Part shown: one piece after another, positions 21,903 through 35,600 of the stretch
Numbering within the stretch: the first letter of the stretch is position 1
Layout of the letters: the number at the start of each line of letters is the position of its first letter
Assembly: GCA_905250125.1 (NCBI GenBank)
Contig: CAJNOL010000729.1
Coordinates: forward strand, 43,528-107,527
Reading direction: 5' to 3'
Length of the DNA stretch: 64,000 nucleotides
From: Rotaria sordida
Taxonomy: Eukaryota > Rotifera > Eurotatoria > Philodinida > Philodinidae
Program-made: the position numbers and the translations under genes
Notes under the pieces: model-generated
What the model was told of the DNA's origin: nothing
Seen by the model: the letters and a program-made list of their open reading frames with translations, nothing else
The model's database searches: none

Positions 21903-23862
21903 ATGAATAAAAAAAAACGTCAACAAAACACTATAACGGATGATAGTACAACAAAAAAATTTCAAATTTCTCTTATTTCTTTAGCAACAACAATCAATAG
22001 AGACCAGTGAGTAGATCGTAAACATATCGATTGTTCATATTATCTTTCATTTTATTTAAGAAATTTAATCAATCACTTTGAAGATCTTTCAAATGAACTT
22101 ATCTATGAAATTTTCGAGTTTCTTGATTCTTATCACATTTATGAAGCTTTTCTTGATCTCAATACACGATTTCAAAATCTTTGTATTCATTCAAATCTTC
22201 CAATTAATATCAATATTTCATCTTTATCTAAATCGACTTTTCAACGTTATTATACTCAATTGATTATGCCTAAGAAACATCGAATTCAATCACTTTGTTT
22301 ATCAGATCCATTCATCATTGATTTCTTTTCTTCATCAACAGAACATCTTTCAAAATGTTCTCAACTTCGTACACTTATTCTTGACATATTTGAATCAGAG
22401 CATATGGAAAATCTTCTTCATAGTTTAGCTTCTTTACCGAATCTTTCATCATTGGCTATTCCTATTGCGAAGGGTTCTAATACAAACACTATTTATGATC
22501 TAATATTTCAATTACCAGTCTTAAAATATTGCAAAATGACTTTCGAAGAAAACGTTTTTTTCGAATCATTACCTAGGTCTACCAAAAAAGCATCAAATTC
22601 TATTGAACATCTCATTATCAATGGTGCATGTCACTACGTTATCATTGATGCCCTTTTATCATATGTTCCTCAACTTCGTCGTCTATCAATTAATTATTTG
22701 TATGGATATTACAAACATGGAATAAATGAATTCTCGACTATTTTAAATAATTTAACACATGTCTCGCTGACATTGAAAGATCTATTATTTGATCAATTTG
22801 AGCCATTTATTGAACAATATCTCAGTCGAGTTAAAGTACTGTATATTTCCTCAAACTATGACACAGCGTATTTAAATGCCACTCGATGGAAACAAATCAT
22901 TTTGTCTCATATGCCACATTTACATATCTTTGATTTTCAACATAAATACGAACTATTCTATCGTAATAAATATGAAAATATATATCTACATTTATTTCAG
23001 AAGTTCACTTCTTCTTTTTGGTTGGAACGACAATGGTTCTTCACATATGATAATAATTTTGATAGTCCACCATATGGAATCTTCTATTCGATCAAACCAT
23101 ATAGGTAAAGATAGATACATTTTGTTGAAGAATATCATATGTATATTTTATTTTCATTTTTAAAGACGAAAATACTTCACATTAACTGATGAACCAAATT
23201 TAGACAAGAATACTTGTCATGAAAAAACAATTTTTGATTCCGTTCATCATGTAACCATCCAAGATGAAAGGGTAATTGCCGGCACCTCAAAATATTTTCC
23301 AAACGTCAATGAACTCACTATCTTCAATCGACGTGCTAGTTGTTCTCACTGGGATTCAACTTATAATATCGATGGCATTATTTCTATGATACAGGTTACT
23401 AAATTAACTATCGATTATAGTCATCGTCCTTTTAATAAATTAGTCGATCTCTTATATTGTACACCAAACGTTCATACATTAGTTTTTAAACAATTATCAC
23501 TTTCCGAGACGGATTACTTTCTATTACAAGAAAGCGAAAAATTTCGATTAGTATCAAATCAAAATAAAATAAAAAGTATAACTTTTTCATTTGACTATTC
23601 ATTGCGCAAAATTAAATTATTCATGAATCTTTGTCCTAAACTGCAACAACTGACTATTGGCATGACTGATAGTTGTCTTGAAATAATTGTTCAATTTTTA
23701 TTATTAGAAACTAAGAGAACTACTTGTCATTTATCTTCATTATGTATTTTTGGAATAAATACAATATGGAATAAAAAATTGAAAACTCTAATTGAATCAA
23801 AAAATCTGTCTGATGATTATTCTATAAAAATTCTAGATCGAAATTTTTATCTTTGGTGGTAA
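21903..23862 (+). CDS. F-box/LRR-like protein 2
   Basis: Putative SCF substrate adaptor of 614 residues. Exons are 21903-22006, 22061-23104 and 23166-23862, with introns of 54 and 61 bp; all junctions are GT-AG and in phase. The start MNKKKRQQNTITDD gives a basic 35-residue leader. The F-box (about residues 39-75, FEDLSNELIYEIFEFLDSY) follows, then divergent leucine-rich repeats (SQLRTLILDIF, PNLSSLAIPI, PQLRRLSINYL, LTHVSLTL). A conserved block near SSFWLERQWFFTYD and a C-terminus ending in LWW are both shared with the gene at 62396-64000. The intact three-exon frame indicates a working gene. Confidence 0.88.
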
Positions 23863-24057
23863 TATTAATTATTAATCAACTTTTTTTTTTGTCGAAATTT
23901 TATTCAACATCAAATAAAATAACCTAGTGATATTTGTGCTTTTTTGTTCAAAAAGTCGAACAGAGATTGCTAAATACGAAATAGTATAATGAGTATATAA
24001 ATGATCCTGATTGAAAAGATCGGATATTTCGAAGTTCTTCTTTGAATATTTAATTAA

Positions 24058-24113
24058 GGGTGTGGGTATGGGTGTGTGAGCCTTCTCTTCATTGATGCTC
24101 ACATCCACACTCT
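24058..24113. repeat. Telomere-like GT/CA hairpin (copy 5)
   Basis: A short G-strand arm (GGGTGTGGGTATGGGTGTGTG) is followed by a spacer containing CTTCTCTTCAT, the reverse complement of the ATGAAGAGAAG spacer of copy 2, and then a degenerate C-strand arm (CTCACATCCACACTC). It lies about 195 bp downstream of the second F-box gene. Confidence 0.8.
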
Positions 24114-24165
24114 TGTTTTATCATCCAAAACGGGTGAACGTTTCGACATTTTCAATTGCAAAAAA

Positions 24166-24213
24166 GGATGTGGGTGTGGATATGAGTCTTTTCCTTAACC
24201 ACACCCACACCCC
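24166..24213. repeat. Telomere-like GT/CA hairpin (copy 6)
   Basis: G-strand arm GGATGTGGGTGTGGATATGAG, spacer TCTTTTCCTTAA, C-strand arm CCACACCCACACCCC. It lies only about 50 bp from copy 5, so two hairpins stand side by side. Confidence 0.8.
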
Positions 24214-24942
24214 AGAAAGCTTGCTTCACTGATTTAAGAAAAGAATAGAGTTTCACTTTTTCTTATCATTCACCTTCGCTCAGTTTTGAAAAGCAGCGTT
24301 TTTATGAAGAAAGAATGGCATTTATGATAAAGAAGTTATGTGCGTATACCCTATAGAAATGGCTAATAGTGCAACGAATGAAAGAAATGAGTGCGCGTAA
24401 ACATGCATTATCTGCGAGTATACGACTTAATGGAAAGAAAAAAAAGAGAGTACAGTACTAAGATGTATTTGATAATTATATGAAGAAAAATGGTGGCTAA
24501 CGTTGGAACAAAATACCGTTTACATTTAGTGGATCGATTATTACTAATCTTTTCTTTCTCTCATATTCGTTGTTTTGCTCGTTTGCACAAGAGCTCCATA
24601 TTTTGGTCTTAGTAAGCGAAATAGTAATATTTTTCTCATTACAAAGTCGATTAAAAACTATTTCTCTTTCAATTTTTGTTTCATGTTAATGGCTTTTTTT
24701 GTAAATCATATGCTAAATCATCGTCAGAATCGATAGAGACGTATAGGAAAGAAAGAAAAAAAGAAAAGTAACAACCACTATATTGATCTCATCGTATATG
24801 CATTATAGCATTTTAATTGTTCCATCAATTAAATTCAGATAGAGCTCTTAATAGAGAAGGCAATATGTTGCGCGTATTGAGTACATTTCTTTTACTATTT
24901 CAGTGATGTTGATCAACTTCAATTGTGAAGCATAACTCGAGC
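24214..24942. other. Intergenic, upstream of the secreted-protein gene
   Basis: AT-rich, no coding signal. Nothing else is recognised. Confidence 0.35.
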
Positions 24943-25503
24943 ATGATCTTGCAGCACCATCATCCTGCTCTTTATTTAGTTTTCATTATTACGATTGTCA
25001 CTTCCTTTTCATCTGATCAATTCTCCTTCGATGCCTATGGTCTTAAGGTCGCCGCTAATGATATACTTCTCGTCGAATCATTTCCTTCTCAAGACTCGTT
25101 TTTGCTCCGTCTCGCTCCCTTTAACTCTTCGCTCACTTGCACACTTAGCTACAACGATTCAGATCAATATATCTATGCAGTAGCACTCGCTCGACAAATG
25201 CAAGCTAATAATACCATTCGTTTTGTCTTCATCGGTGTAGATAAAAGAACAGATGTTCCATTCATTGGTTCATTGAAATATGCAAGAATCAATGCAACTA
25301 CAACAACATCAACACGGAAAAACACCTTCTTGTGCGGTGGATGGAATGCAAATAATTATAAAATACATAATTTGAATCAATTTGTNNNNNNNNNNNNNNN
25401 NNNNNNNNNNNNNNNNNNNNNNNNNNNNNNNNNNNNNNNNNNNNNNNNNNNNNNNNNNNNNNNNNNNNNNNNNNNNNNNNNNNNNCATCATACTTCTCGC
25501 TAA
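24943..25503 (+). CDS. Unrecognised secreted or membrane protein, cut by an assembly gap
   Basis: The open frame starts at MILQHHHPALYLVFIITIVT. A hydrophobic segment at residues about 10-25 fits a signal peptide. The next 120 residues carry several N-glycosylation sites (NSS, NDS, NNT, NAT) and end in CGGWNANNYKIHNLNQF before a 100-base N run (25386-25485). The end at 25503 is formal only, because frame and sequence across the gap are unknown. I do not recognise the family. A nearby in-frame GTG is not a likely start, and the ATG at 24943 places the signal peptide best. Confidence 0.6.
   Translation: MILQHHHPALYLVFIITIVTSFSSDQFSFDAYGLKVAANDILLVESFPSQDSFLLRLAPFNSSLTCTLSYNDSDQYIYAVALARQMQANNTIRFVFIGVDKRTDVPFIGSLKYARINATTTTSTRKNTFLCGGWNANNYKIHNLNQFXXXXXXXXXXXXXXXXXXXXXXXXXXXXXXXXXXHHTSR
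25386..25485. other. 100-base assembly gap
   Basis: A run of exactly 100 N, typical of a scaffolding placeholder of unknown true size. Order and distance across it should not be trusted. Confidence 0.98.
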
Positions 25504-26651
25504 TAGTTCATACATGAATAACTATTATATATTAATATAGATACTCTATGGCAAAGATTGTAAATATCTATGAGATCTCAATAATCATATCATTTTCTTT
25601 TCGTTCTTCCAAAACGGATATTTTACTTGAGGTCATTGATATAGAAAACTGCAGAGAAGTTGTTATTTCAATTGCTTCTTTAATTAACATGTGTCAGAAC
25701 AAAATCTTTCTGTTACTAACATATGTTTCTCTCTGCATGTGTTGAAGACAGGGACGTATAAAGTTCAACATTAGCTCGTTACCGCTGAATCAATTACCGA
25801 AACTGTACAAAGGTGCCAATGTTAGATGATAATGGCAATAAAGAGATTTTGTTTTTCTTCGGTTGAAATGACTTTTTATTCATATGAATTTATCAATAAA
25901 TATAAAATAAAAATCAATGTCTACTAGGCGCTTATTAAAAATTTGCTTGAATTTCAAATGAGAATCGATAATAAAAATGAATAAATGACATAGTATTTTT
26001 TCTGATATTTCCAAAAGGATGAATTCATATATTTCAGTTAATGCGATATATTTTAACCATTTGTTGAAAAACAAAAGACATGTAAATCTCTAGAACTGTT
26101 TAAAAGTCATTTAGATTTTGTTCTCCAACAGACTTCATTTGATGGAATCTATGACCATATAGAATTCTAGGGAACTGCTTGATAGAACGAAAAAATGTTT
26201 AAAATGATATAAATGTTATTCGAGTGCTTAGACATTCGTGTTTATTTTTTCTAGGAAATTCAAGTTATTTAAAAGTAGTATAACTATACTTTTCACTCAC
26301 ACTAATCATTTTTCATATTCATCGGCCGAACATTAGTATTATTTATCAATGGTTTCTAATGGTTATATGCATTATAGTTTTATTTTTTTAATCACAAGTT
26401 TAAGTAATATAGAAAAAAAAAGAATGAAATAGGAATAGCGTCTGTCTACTTGATATAAATGTTTATCATACCAATTCTATACCGGATATATTTGGAGATT
26501 CATCTAACGGATGAACTTGAGTGCGATTTAAACTATACCATCGTTTTAATGATTGCCAACATTTTTTCACTAAAAAATATTTCACTTGCCGACGAAATCG
26601 TGATGATGAAGCCAAAAATATATAAAAATTTAACTAGAACCAAAAAAAAAA
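25504..26651. other. Intergenic, AT-rich
   Basis: No gene, repeat or RNA was recognised. Short open frames at 25548-25745, 25880-26074 and 26459-26710 lack any support. Confidence 0.35.
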
Positions 26652-27533
26652 TTATTCTAAAATTTGAAACAAGACGTAAAATAACAATCTTACTGCATAG
26701 ATCCAAATAAGTAGTGAGCTAACAATTGCTGAAACAAGTTGATTAATGGCATATGGAAGAATATCGACTGGAGATACATTAACATTCAATGTATATATTC
26801 GAAATATCGTATATGGTAACACGAGAATGACAAAGGTAATAACCCGTACAAAAATCATTGCTGTCATTTGTCGATCCAATCTTCGACGTTCAATAGGAAT
26901 TTGACGTCGAACCAGCTGACGAACATTTTGATACGCTAAAAGACTGAATGAAGATGAAATTAAAATTGGAAACAATCCACTTAAAAAGATATAGTAGAAA
27001 TATGAATAGTATTGTGTTAAAGCTTGATTGGTTATAATACAAATAGACGAAGAATTAATATCGCTAAAGATAATATGGGGTATAGTCTGTAGAACGCATA
27101 TGATAGTTGCTGAAAAAATTAGACATTGGGCAAGTTTGTGTGTACTCAGTTGTCGAAAATAAAATCGATGATTGGTTGAAAGATATTGATCTAATGCTTC
27201 AAAACATACTATAGAACTAATAAGAAGTCGACTTGACTGACCTAATGTAGTTCTGATTTTACAATATATAATTGATACATTTGCTAGTTCATTTCCATAT
27301 ATTGATCGAAATATTTGAGGGACAAAATATATAAATTGTATAACGATGCTGATCATGGATTCCACAATTAAATAAAAAGCACATCGATTACCTCGAAAGA
27401 GTTTTAAGTTAGTAAATATAAGACTATTTAGAATATTGCCAATAAGTCCAACGATGAAAGTAGTGTAGTTAACATATAAGGTATAATTTTGCGTGACAAC
27501 AAGAAGCTGACGAGCAGCTGACGAGGAGGACAT
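26652..27533 (-). CDS. Rhodopsin-like (class A) orphan GPCR
   Basis: Single-exon receptor of 293 residues with seven hydrophobic helices in class A spacing. TM1 begins YTTFIVGLIGNILNSLIF and carries the GN motif. Later helices include CAFYLIVESMISIVIQF (TM2), a TM3 ending SSIVCFEALDQYLSTN, LIFSATIICVLQTIPHI (TM4), YYIFLSGLFPILISSSF (TM5), MIFVRVITFVILVLPYTIFR (TM6) and INQLVSAIVSSLLIWIYA (TM7). The DRY motif is replaced by LDQY. Cysteines before TM3 and in loop 2 can form the usual disulfide. The C-terminus after TM7 is very short (VRLLFYVLFQILE), with no clear helix 8. Either it is truncated or a short intron (GTAAGA to TTTTAG, about 37 bp) is present. Ligand unknown. Confidence 0.82.
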   Translation of the reverse strand: MSSSSAARQLLVVTQNYTLYVNYTTFIVGLIGNILNSLIFTNLKLFRGNRCAFYLIVESMISIVIQFIYFVPQIFRSIYGNELANVSIIYCKIRTTLGQSSRLLISSIVCFEALDQYLSTNHRFYFRQLSTHKLAQCLIFSATIICVLQTIPHIIFSDINSSSICIITNQALTQYYSYFYYIFLSGLFPILISSSFSLLAYQNVRQLVRRQIPIERRRLDRQMTAMIFVRVITFVILVLPYTIFRIYTLNVNVSPVDILPYAINQLVSAIVSSLLIWIYAVRLLFYVLFQILE

Positions 27534-29700
27534 TGTTTTTAAATTCTCGAATCACAATACTTTATGTAGACATGATATGAAGATAGAGAAAAAAAAAGAA
27601 GCATAGGTCATGAATGACAGGATTAGATGAAATGTATAAGAATGAGCGATGTTGATCAAGTAAGGAAAGTTGCATAGAAGTGAAGCTAAAAGGCAAAATT
27701 ATCCAAGTAAACAACTTCTCTTTTACTTAAACTAGTGAGATAAATTCAATATAAACATGATTTTATTTGACTTCTTTGCAGCATTACAAGAATGAACTAA
27801 TGAAAGAAATGTGTTGTTCGCTGCTAATCTGACGTTAATAAAGGCTTAATCTCTGTCTTTCAAATATATTTATATTTTTTAATGAAGTTGTACGTAGATC
27901 GTATTTGTATGTTGTTATGGTTAGAATAAAATACGAGATGAACATTTCTATAAATACAACGAATTTATTGATATTTATTTTTTTTTAGAAGAAATCAATG
28001 GTCAATAGAAAGAAATTTTGTGACAGTGACTCTTGAAATAAATCAAATTTTTTATGACAGATGCATCCGTTGATTGACAATACTAAAGCTACTTATTAAT
28101 AGAAAACGTAAGTTTATTCCACCTATGGTAAAAAAGAATAATAATAAATAATTGCTCTCTAATACGGTTCTAATATTTGAATTGAAAGCAAATAAAAAAA
28201 GCATGTAACTGACAAGATGTAGATTTATCAGATAAAAAATAGAAAAAGACAATGTATTTGAGTGTTATTTGATTATCAATTATGTCTTAGAGTCGTTTGA
28301 AGAAGAAGACAAGGATCAATAATAAACTTCTTAAAAAAGATGCAAAGCCAAAGAGTATAAAAGATATTGCTTGTGCGTGTTTACTCACAAAACTAATTGC
28401 AGTAGTTATTTATAATAAATAGAGTATAGTGACGTAAATGAAACTATGCCACGTTCTACGTTCTTAATTAAGAATTTTTTTCATAAAATGATCATAAATA
28501 TGTCAGTTGTTAAGAATCTCATAATGACATCTTTTTCATGGTATATTAGTTAATTGACACAAAACTGGATAATAAAGTCATTTTTTCATTTCCTAGAAAA
28601 AGAGATTCTTGAAAACTTGAATATGTCATTCAAGATAAAATGATACAATCAGAAATTATTATTTATTAAATATGACTCTACGTCATACAGTTTAATACTT
28701 CTTAATAATTCTGGTTAATTTAGATGAGAAATTTTTGAATTATGACAATTATTCAATTCATCTTGATTGATATTTGACAAGTGAAAACTGATATATTGCT
28801 TGATCAATCATTCTACTTTACTTTGATCTTCTTTCATACACTTTCTCTTATTTTATTTTATCGTTTTTCATCAATTAGCGTGCATATTTTCATATGAGAG
28901 CAAAAAGATTTTATAGATAATACAAGGATAAGCTGTATACTGAAGATAGACGCTCAGAACTTGTAGAGACAATTAATAATAATTATATAGAAATTCTTTG
29001 AAAAATGAAATCAAAGTGCTGAAGAATTATTTCTTTCTTTCCTTGTTCCTTGGACTATTTATTCACTAATGATCTCTTCTTTGTGTTACTTTATGCAAAA
29101 TCTACTAGTGAGATTTATATCGAATATATGATTCCATTTACAAGAATTGATCTGTCGCTTAGCTAAGTATGATTTTCATGATTATTCTGTAGTTCTAATA
29201 TTTTTGAAATTTTTTCATAATTTACTAATATGTGTACTGTGTAATTTATTTTCCACTATTTAATTCTAATGGATATTGTTGAGCCCTCACAATGAATTCG
29301 AATATTTTTTGGAGATTTCAATGTATTCTACCTTTATACTATTCATGCATAAGGATGACACTTTATTTTTATCTTGTTTCGAAAAAATAAGAGAAAATAA
29401 TTTTTTGCACGTAGATTCTGGTTGTATATAACAGGGACATTCACCTTTGGTAATTTCGTTGCAAAGATGGTAAAGTCATGGATGCCAACAATTAGTAGCG
29501 TGAGTCTGAATCTTGGCATCCGAGACTCGCATTCACTCCCAAGATGGGTTAATTAGTACTCATGTTTTTTTGGTTCAAGATTTTTAAAACCAATTATTTA
29601 ATTTAATCAATAAAATTCATTTACTTTTTTTTAACATCATCATTTAAAGTGTAAATGATATTAAACTTTTCAACAAAATTAACTCAAAAAATTTCAACAC
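27534..29700. other. Intergenic, very AT-rich
   Basis: No coding signal. A small imperfect palindrome (GTGAGTCT...GAGACTCGCATTCAC) lies near 29500-29545, with GATGCCAA/TTGGCATC nearby. Otherwise nothing is recognised. Confidence 0.35.
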
Positions 29701-29714
29701 TACGCAAATCGAAT

Positions 29715-29945
29715 AGTTCAACTATAAGATCTTGTACGATTCTTACAAGGTCAGATGAGAACTTACTGTACGATCTTCTATGATTATATAAGATCGTATG
29801 AAAATCGTATATGATCTTGTATGGTTTCATATGTCAACCTTAAAGCTGCCATTTCTGATGAAATCGTACCGTACGATTTTGTATGATCTTGATGTAAGGT
29901 CTTATACGATTTCATAAGATTTGTATACAATTTTTCATGGTTACT
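29715..29945. repeat. Degenerate tandem repeat, GATCNTGTACGAT type
   Basis: Words such as TACGATCTTCTATGATT, AAGATCGTATGA and GATCTTGTATGGTTTCATA recur in both orientations at about 20-27 bp spacing. This is an eroded minisatellite whose unit contains the self-complementary GATC and CGTACG cores. Confidence 0.65.
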
Positions 29946-30044
29946 GAAAGCTATTTTTTTCTATCATCAACTTCCATTTTAAGAAACAGAAAAAAAAATT
30001 ATTTCAATTGCATCTGATGATTAACTGATCTAAAATCTAAAAGA

Positions 30045-30262
30045 AGATAATTTACATTAAATAAACACTTACTTCAATTGGATTAATTGTTCACATCATC
30101 TATAATAAACAATAATAGATGATTTAAATCAAATAAATACTTAATTTTTAATAAATTGTTCATATCATCTAAGATAAAAAATAGATATTTTAAATTACAT
30201 AAATACTTACTTTATTTAGATTCATTGTTTATATCATCTAAAAAGAATAATAGATTGTATGA
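30045..30262. repeat. Three-copy tandem repeat, about 70 bp unit
   Basis: Three successive units share TTAAAT...AAATAAATACTTA...TTGTTCATATCATCTAA...AATAGAT. Copies run about 30048-30120, 30121-30187 and 30188-30256, with moderate divergence and a partial fourth start. Confidence 0.75.
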
Positions 30263-32637
30263 ATTAAATATAGTAATAAGGAGTTTTCTGTTCATGATCA
30301 TTCAAACCCACTTGAGCTTTTCCTTTCTTCTCTGGTTTTTTAGTCGTGCACCATAGATGTTGTCTTCCCCGTCAGAGTCGTATATGTGATAGTATTTATC
30401 CTTTCATTTATACATATATGCGATGAACACGTCCCTTCACTTTTGATCTTCCAAGTTGAGCTTAGTTTTACGGATCTGTCTTTCCTCTTCATATTCTTTA
30501 GATTTTTTCTGTATTATTGCTACGTATATAATTAATGTATTGTCGTGACAAAGATAGATTAAAAACAGATATAGCTAAGAAATGAACTACAAATCGAATT
30601 GAAATCTCACACTCAGGATACAGAGCTCCACCCAAAATCAGTCAGAAAATAGATGTTTGAATTTGTAGTCTGTGTCGCTTGGAATACAATTTTCTATCTC
30701 GAAAGAACAAGTTTTCACATGCTAATATGTTTCATTGAGCTCTAATTCTTTGATAAACAGCAATCAATGGGACTTCTGGAGGTCTCTGATTCAGTGACTG
30801 TCCGGCCTTATATATTTTGTTCGATCACTCAGAGCTATTCGTTATATAGCTGTGAATGTATCAACTTTCTGAATTTTCGGAGTCCAGCCAATGAAGGTGT
30901 CAATGCGGAGGCTGAGAAGCGTGAATAGGTATAGCCATGTGGATATGAATGTGACGTTGCACCTCAGCTGCTAATCATGCATATTATTGGTCGATGTTTA
31001 TTCCTACTGAACCATTTTTCGAAAAAGTCCATTGCTATTGCTTTGAAATGCGTTGATCTAATAGGCTTTCTTCATATCTGCTCTAGTTTTTATGAATTCG
31101 GATGAAACTTTCTTAATAAAATTGAGCATCTGATAGTGCGCGAAGTCATGAAAAGTTGTGTTTCGTAGAAATAAAATAGAAGACATTAATTTTGTAATAT
31201 TACAGACATCCAATACCAACTACTTGCAGAAGGATTCCCAGCGTAGAATAAAGTCCTTCGCAACATTTTCTCAACGTCTCTGCTGTTTTTAATAGTTGTG
31301 GATTTCACATTTTCAAAAAGGCTTCGCATTTAACTTTCAATGAAAAGATTGAACAAAAAGTATATTTGTCATGCATCTATGCACATTCATGTTGAAGTAC
31401 ATAGCTAAATTTGGGCAAATGGTACTGCCTCTTCTTGTAAAGCTTCAAACACTCTATCATATTACAGTAATTTTTTGAAAAAATCATATAATGAAACTTT
31501 ATTGTGCGAACTATAAGTGATAGATAAGCATTATTTATTTCAAATAAAGAGCTGGAAATTTTTATCTGACACCAATAAGTAATACTTATTTTTTGTAATT
31601 AAGTTGTACTATGAAAATTCTAAAGAATAGTGATAAGATTGCACTTTTGAAGCTCTACATAAGACTGTTAATTCAATTTTTTAGAGGCTGAAATGTGAAG
31701 CTCATGTATCTTTTCTAACTTCATTATTCTAACTTGATTATAAGCATTCGATTAAATGACTAATAAGACTGACAAATACTCAGTATATAATCTCGGCGAC
31801 TAAAATCTATAATATGGATATGGCTGGCTTTGGTCTATAATGGGACGAAGATGGAAGCTGGAACAACTTGGCTTGAAACGTTCACTGATTATTCTGTTCA
31901 AAAAATTCATGCAGGTGCCACAAAATACACAGTATAATTTGTTTATCTGGCGTGGTATGACAGCACATGAACACAAACGAGTTGCATTTCGAGTTTTTAA
32001 GTTACTAATATATAATGTTTCTATCATTATTACAATAGCACTTTTCGCCTTTATTTCCGTGACATCCACATGAATGCGGTTTCGTGAATGATCAAATGCT
32101 GCATTACTCAGAAAGTATTCAGTCTAGAGCTATGAAAACGATAAAAATATTGCGAAAAGGAGGAGACCGTCATTCATTGTGAGCAATGCTTCAGTCTCAA
32201 CAAAGTAAAGTTCGAATTCAGGTTCTCTATCTTCTTCCTTCCTCTTAAAAACCAATGCTTGACTATGACAGAACATCGAACAACCGTTTCTCCGGTTGAT
32301 AATTGTGATACCGATATCTCGTCAATCCGATCGTGGATAAATCAGTCAAAAATATTCACTTTTCAAGCTATCTTCTCGAGATTGAGAATGGCTTTATTTC
32401 ACTGTTTAACAATGTGAAGCATAAAAATATGCTTTTGCTCATATCTATATGTAATAAATAGCTAAATATAGAGAAGAGACGTGACATAAATGGCATTATA
32501 TTTTAAGACCCGTAATTGAATGAGTTGATGTAACAAAAGTGGAACAGAAATTCACACTGAATACTCATACCCAAACCCATACCCTTAAACAGTTTGGGTT
32601 TGAATTTGGTGCATGCCTACTATTATTTAAAAAGAAG
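30263..32637. other. Gene-poor stretch downstream of the BIR gene
   Basis: No gene was recognised. Overlapping open frames on both strands at 31800-32073 have no recognisable domain, and neither is favoured. Confidence 0.35.
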
Positions 32638-35600
32638 TTATATTGGCACGCGCAAATGTATTGTTGCTGGTCGACGACAATAAAAACATTGTTCAAGTTG
32701 TTGTGCATTTAATTTTGCAAAACATTCACCACACATGGGACAATGTTGACATGGATCATATTCATATGTAGCTACATTTCCATAACATATTTGACAATTA
32801 TCTTCAATTGTATCCGAATTATTTATTGTTGAACGTGATGTACTTCGACTTCTTGTTGTTGATAATCGTGAATTAATTAGTTTTACTGGTATACGATTAT
32901 TTTTACTTATTGTTGGACCTTAAATTTAGATTATATGTATACAAGAGATGATGCAAAAATTTTGTATTAATTTTGTTTTTCACTATAGTAGGATAACAAG
33001 TCGTCGTAGAGACTTGATGGTTTTCTTGTTAGAAAGAGTAATGTCTCTGCTAAAAATTGTGTAAAATTATTTTATTCAAAATATTTATCGAAGACTGACA
33101 AGTTCTTTTCATGCTTCTGAAATTTAGAGGAAAAGCTCCGTCCACCAAGAAACTTGATGTTTTTTTCTATCGCTTGTCGGGTTTTGTAGCACTACGATAG
33201 GACATAGTAGACAGGTCAAAATAAAGCTTTCCAAGTTATTGACTGACAAGGGAATCTTTGCAGATGCCAAATCATTTTTCGATCAAAGTAATGTTCATTT
33301 GATGAATATTAATGAGTAATCGAAAAGTTTAGAATGGTATGATTTTTCGGATCTATGTTTTTGAGATATTGAAATTTTACCAGACTTTTCTATCCACTTC
33401 ACGTCATGCAGAAAATCAACTTTCAAGTTTCGACTTCAAACTTTGCATCAACAAAGTTTTTGATGTGATTACTTGATTGCTCAACTAGTATTTCCTTTCT
33501 GAAGATGTAAATATATGAACAAAATTTGCTTTTATACATGAGAGAATCTCAAGCATCTCCTATCTAGCGAGATGAAAGATACTATAAAAGTTATAACTAG
33601 TCCAATAAATCAATCTCATTGAGAATTTGATTCGTGCAAAGTTTGAAGCCAAAAGTCAATATTGCACATGACCTTAGAGGACGAAAAGCCCAGTAAAATT
33701 TCAACATCTCAAGAACACAAAGATACGAAAAACCAAATCATTCTAGGCTTTTCTATTACTCGCTAGTGCTTATCAAATGAACATCGTCTTAGTCGAAAAG
33801 CGATTTGACACTTGAAGATGTTCTCTCGTAAGATCGAAATCGAAATTTTTCTAACAATTCAACTCAACTCAGTTGCATAAAGAAATTCTAATGAATATAT
33901 ATGTTTTACCCAGATCAAGAAATACAGGCCGATTCCGTCCGGTCACCGTCTGTTCTGATCGAAACTAGAAGAATTTGACCACCAGATCCAATCACTGAAT
34001 TCCTGCTTCCAAGTTCCTACACTTTTCCCGAGCTTCTCAGCCGGAAATATACGGATCTGGATTCCAGAATCATTATCCTGAATTGTTTTTCTCCATTGAA
34101 CGAATTAGAAAGAGTTTTATTGTTGTTCATCGCATAAGAGAAAAAATCTGTTTCCTTCAGGTCACAATATAACGAAGGTTATTTACTGTAGGATGCTTTC
34201 ATATATTTATACAACAATAGTAGCAGACTTCACAACAAGATCATAGCTGAAGCAAATATCATTGACAACAGATTTATACATTATAAGAGGTACTTATGCT
34301 TAACAATAGATATCGCACCAATCTACCGGAACAAATGATATGTATGATATTGCACGAGTTGATAAATATCAATGAATTTTGTACTTATGATTCAAAAGAA
34401 TAGGATATATATACATAAGTAAATTGATCTCATAGCTCTTGAAAAAAAGACTTACAATTCAGGGATCTCCGAAATTTTGTTTCGACTCAATTTAACTAGG
34501 TTTATGAATTGAATTAAGTTGTCCAGTTTTGGTTCAATTAGAGTTTAGTGTAATCCTCTACAAAAGCACATTATATAAAACAGCATATGAGACACTATGA
34601 GAAACAACTTCATTGGGTGTTGTAGAGAACATATAATGTGTCTAAAAATTTTGAAAGCCGAGTACAAGACAAAAATGCACATCAAGAAAACTATCGAGTC
34701 TTCACAACGAGTTATTGTCCTGCTATACTGAAAACAACACTTAATGTAGAACTTTCGCATCATCTTTGTTGTGTCTATAAAATTTAATATAATTTTCATA
34801 CCAGTTTTACCGAAACTAATACATTTAATTTTTTGTGTACCAATCCTTTCATATTTAAGTTTTGCATGTGGAGCTAAAAATATTTAGAGCAAAAAAAAAT
34901 TGACTATTTTATAAATACATTAAAAATATACTTCGTGAAGATTCTTTCAAGACTCGTTCGATATACAATATACCACGTTTTTCTATTATATAATCGCATA
35001 ATGGATGAAGTGTAGTATGTTCTTCAAATGGACAATCACTAAATTGAATTGAATCAAAGTAAACAATGAATTATAAATATAAATATTATTTACCGTGGTT
35101 CAAAATCAATGAATTTATTACCACAATAATAACAACATACTTTACCTTCGCCCAAATAAATAAAACCAGCATTAGCCATTGCCACATTAGACAGAGTACT
35201 ACCACTCGGATACATCCAATCAGATTGAAATGATTTAATACGTTTTTCTATTAGTGAATACGATGGATATTCTGGATAACGCATATGACTTATATTCTAT
35301 AGAAAAAAATTGTTTTTGAAAATAAAGATTATCAAAAAAAAAAAATCTAATACCATGCTGACATTTGGATACAATCCACCTAGTTCTCGTCTAACCCATA
35401 GACACCATGAATGATTTTTACCTATAAGTTGTCCATTTTGATGCCTATGTACTCGCATTGCTGTCCATGGTTCATCATTTAATGGTGGACCAGGAACAGG
35501 CAGTCGTAGACGTGTTATATTTTCAAATTTTTGTTCGGTTAATTCGACAACACACCATGGACATTTAACAATAGTACCTTCAGCATTTAAATAAAATCCG

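Noticed and set aside
26655-26700. A 37-bp intron near the end of the GPCR at 26652-27533
   Set aside because: Donor and acceptor words exist, but the length is below the 45-60 bp range seen in neighbouring genes and the product is not clearly better.
31800-32073. Overlapping open frames on opposite strands
   Set aside because: Neither shows a domain or plausible gene structure.
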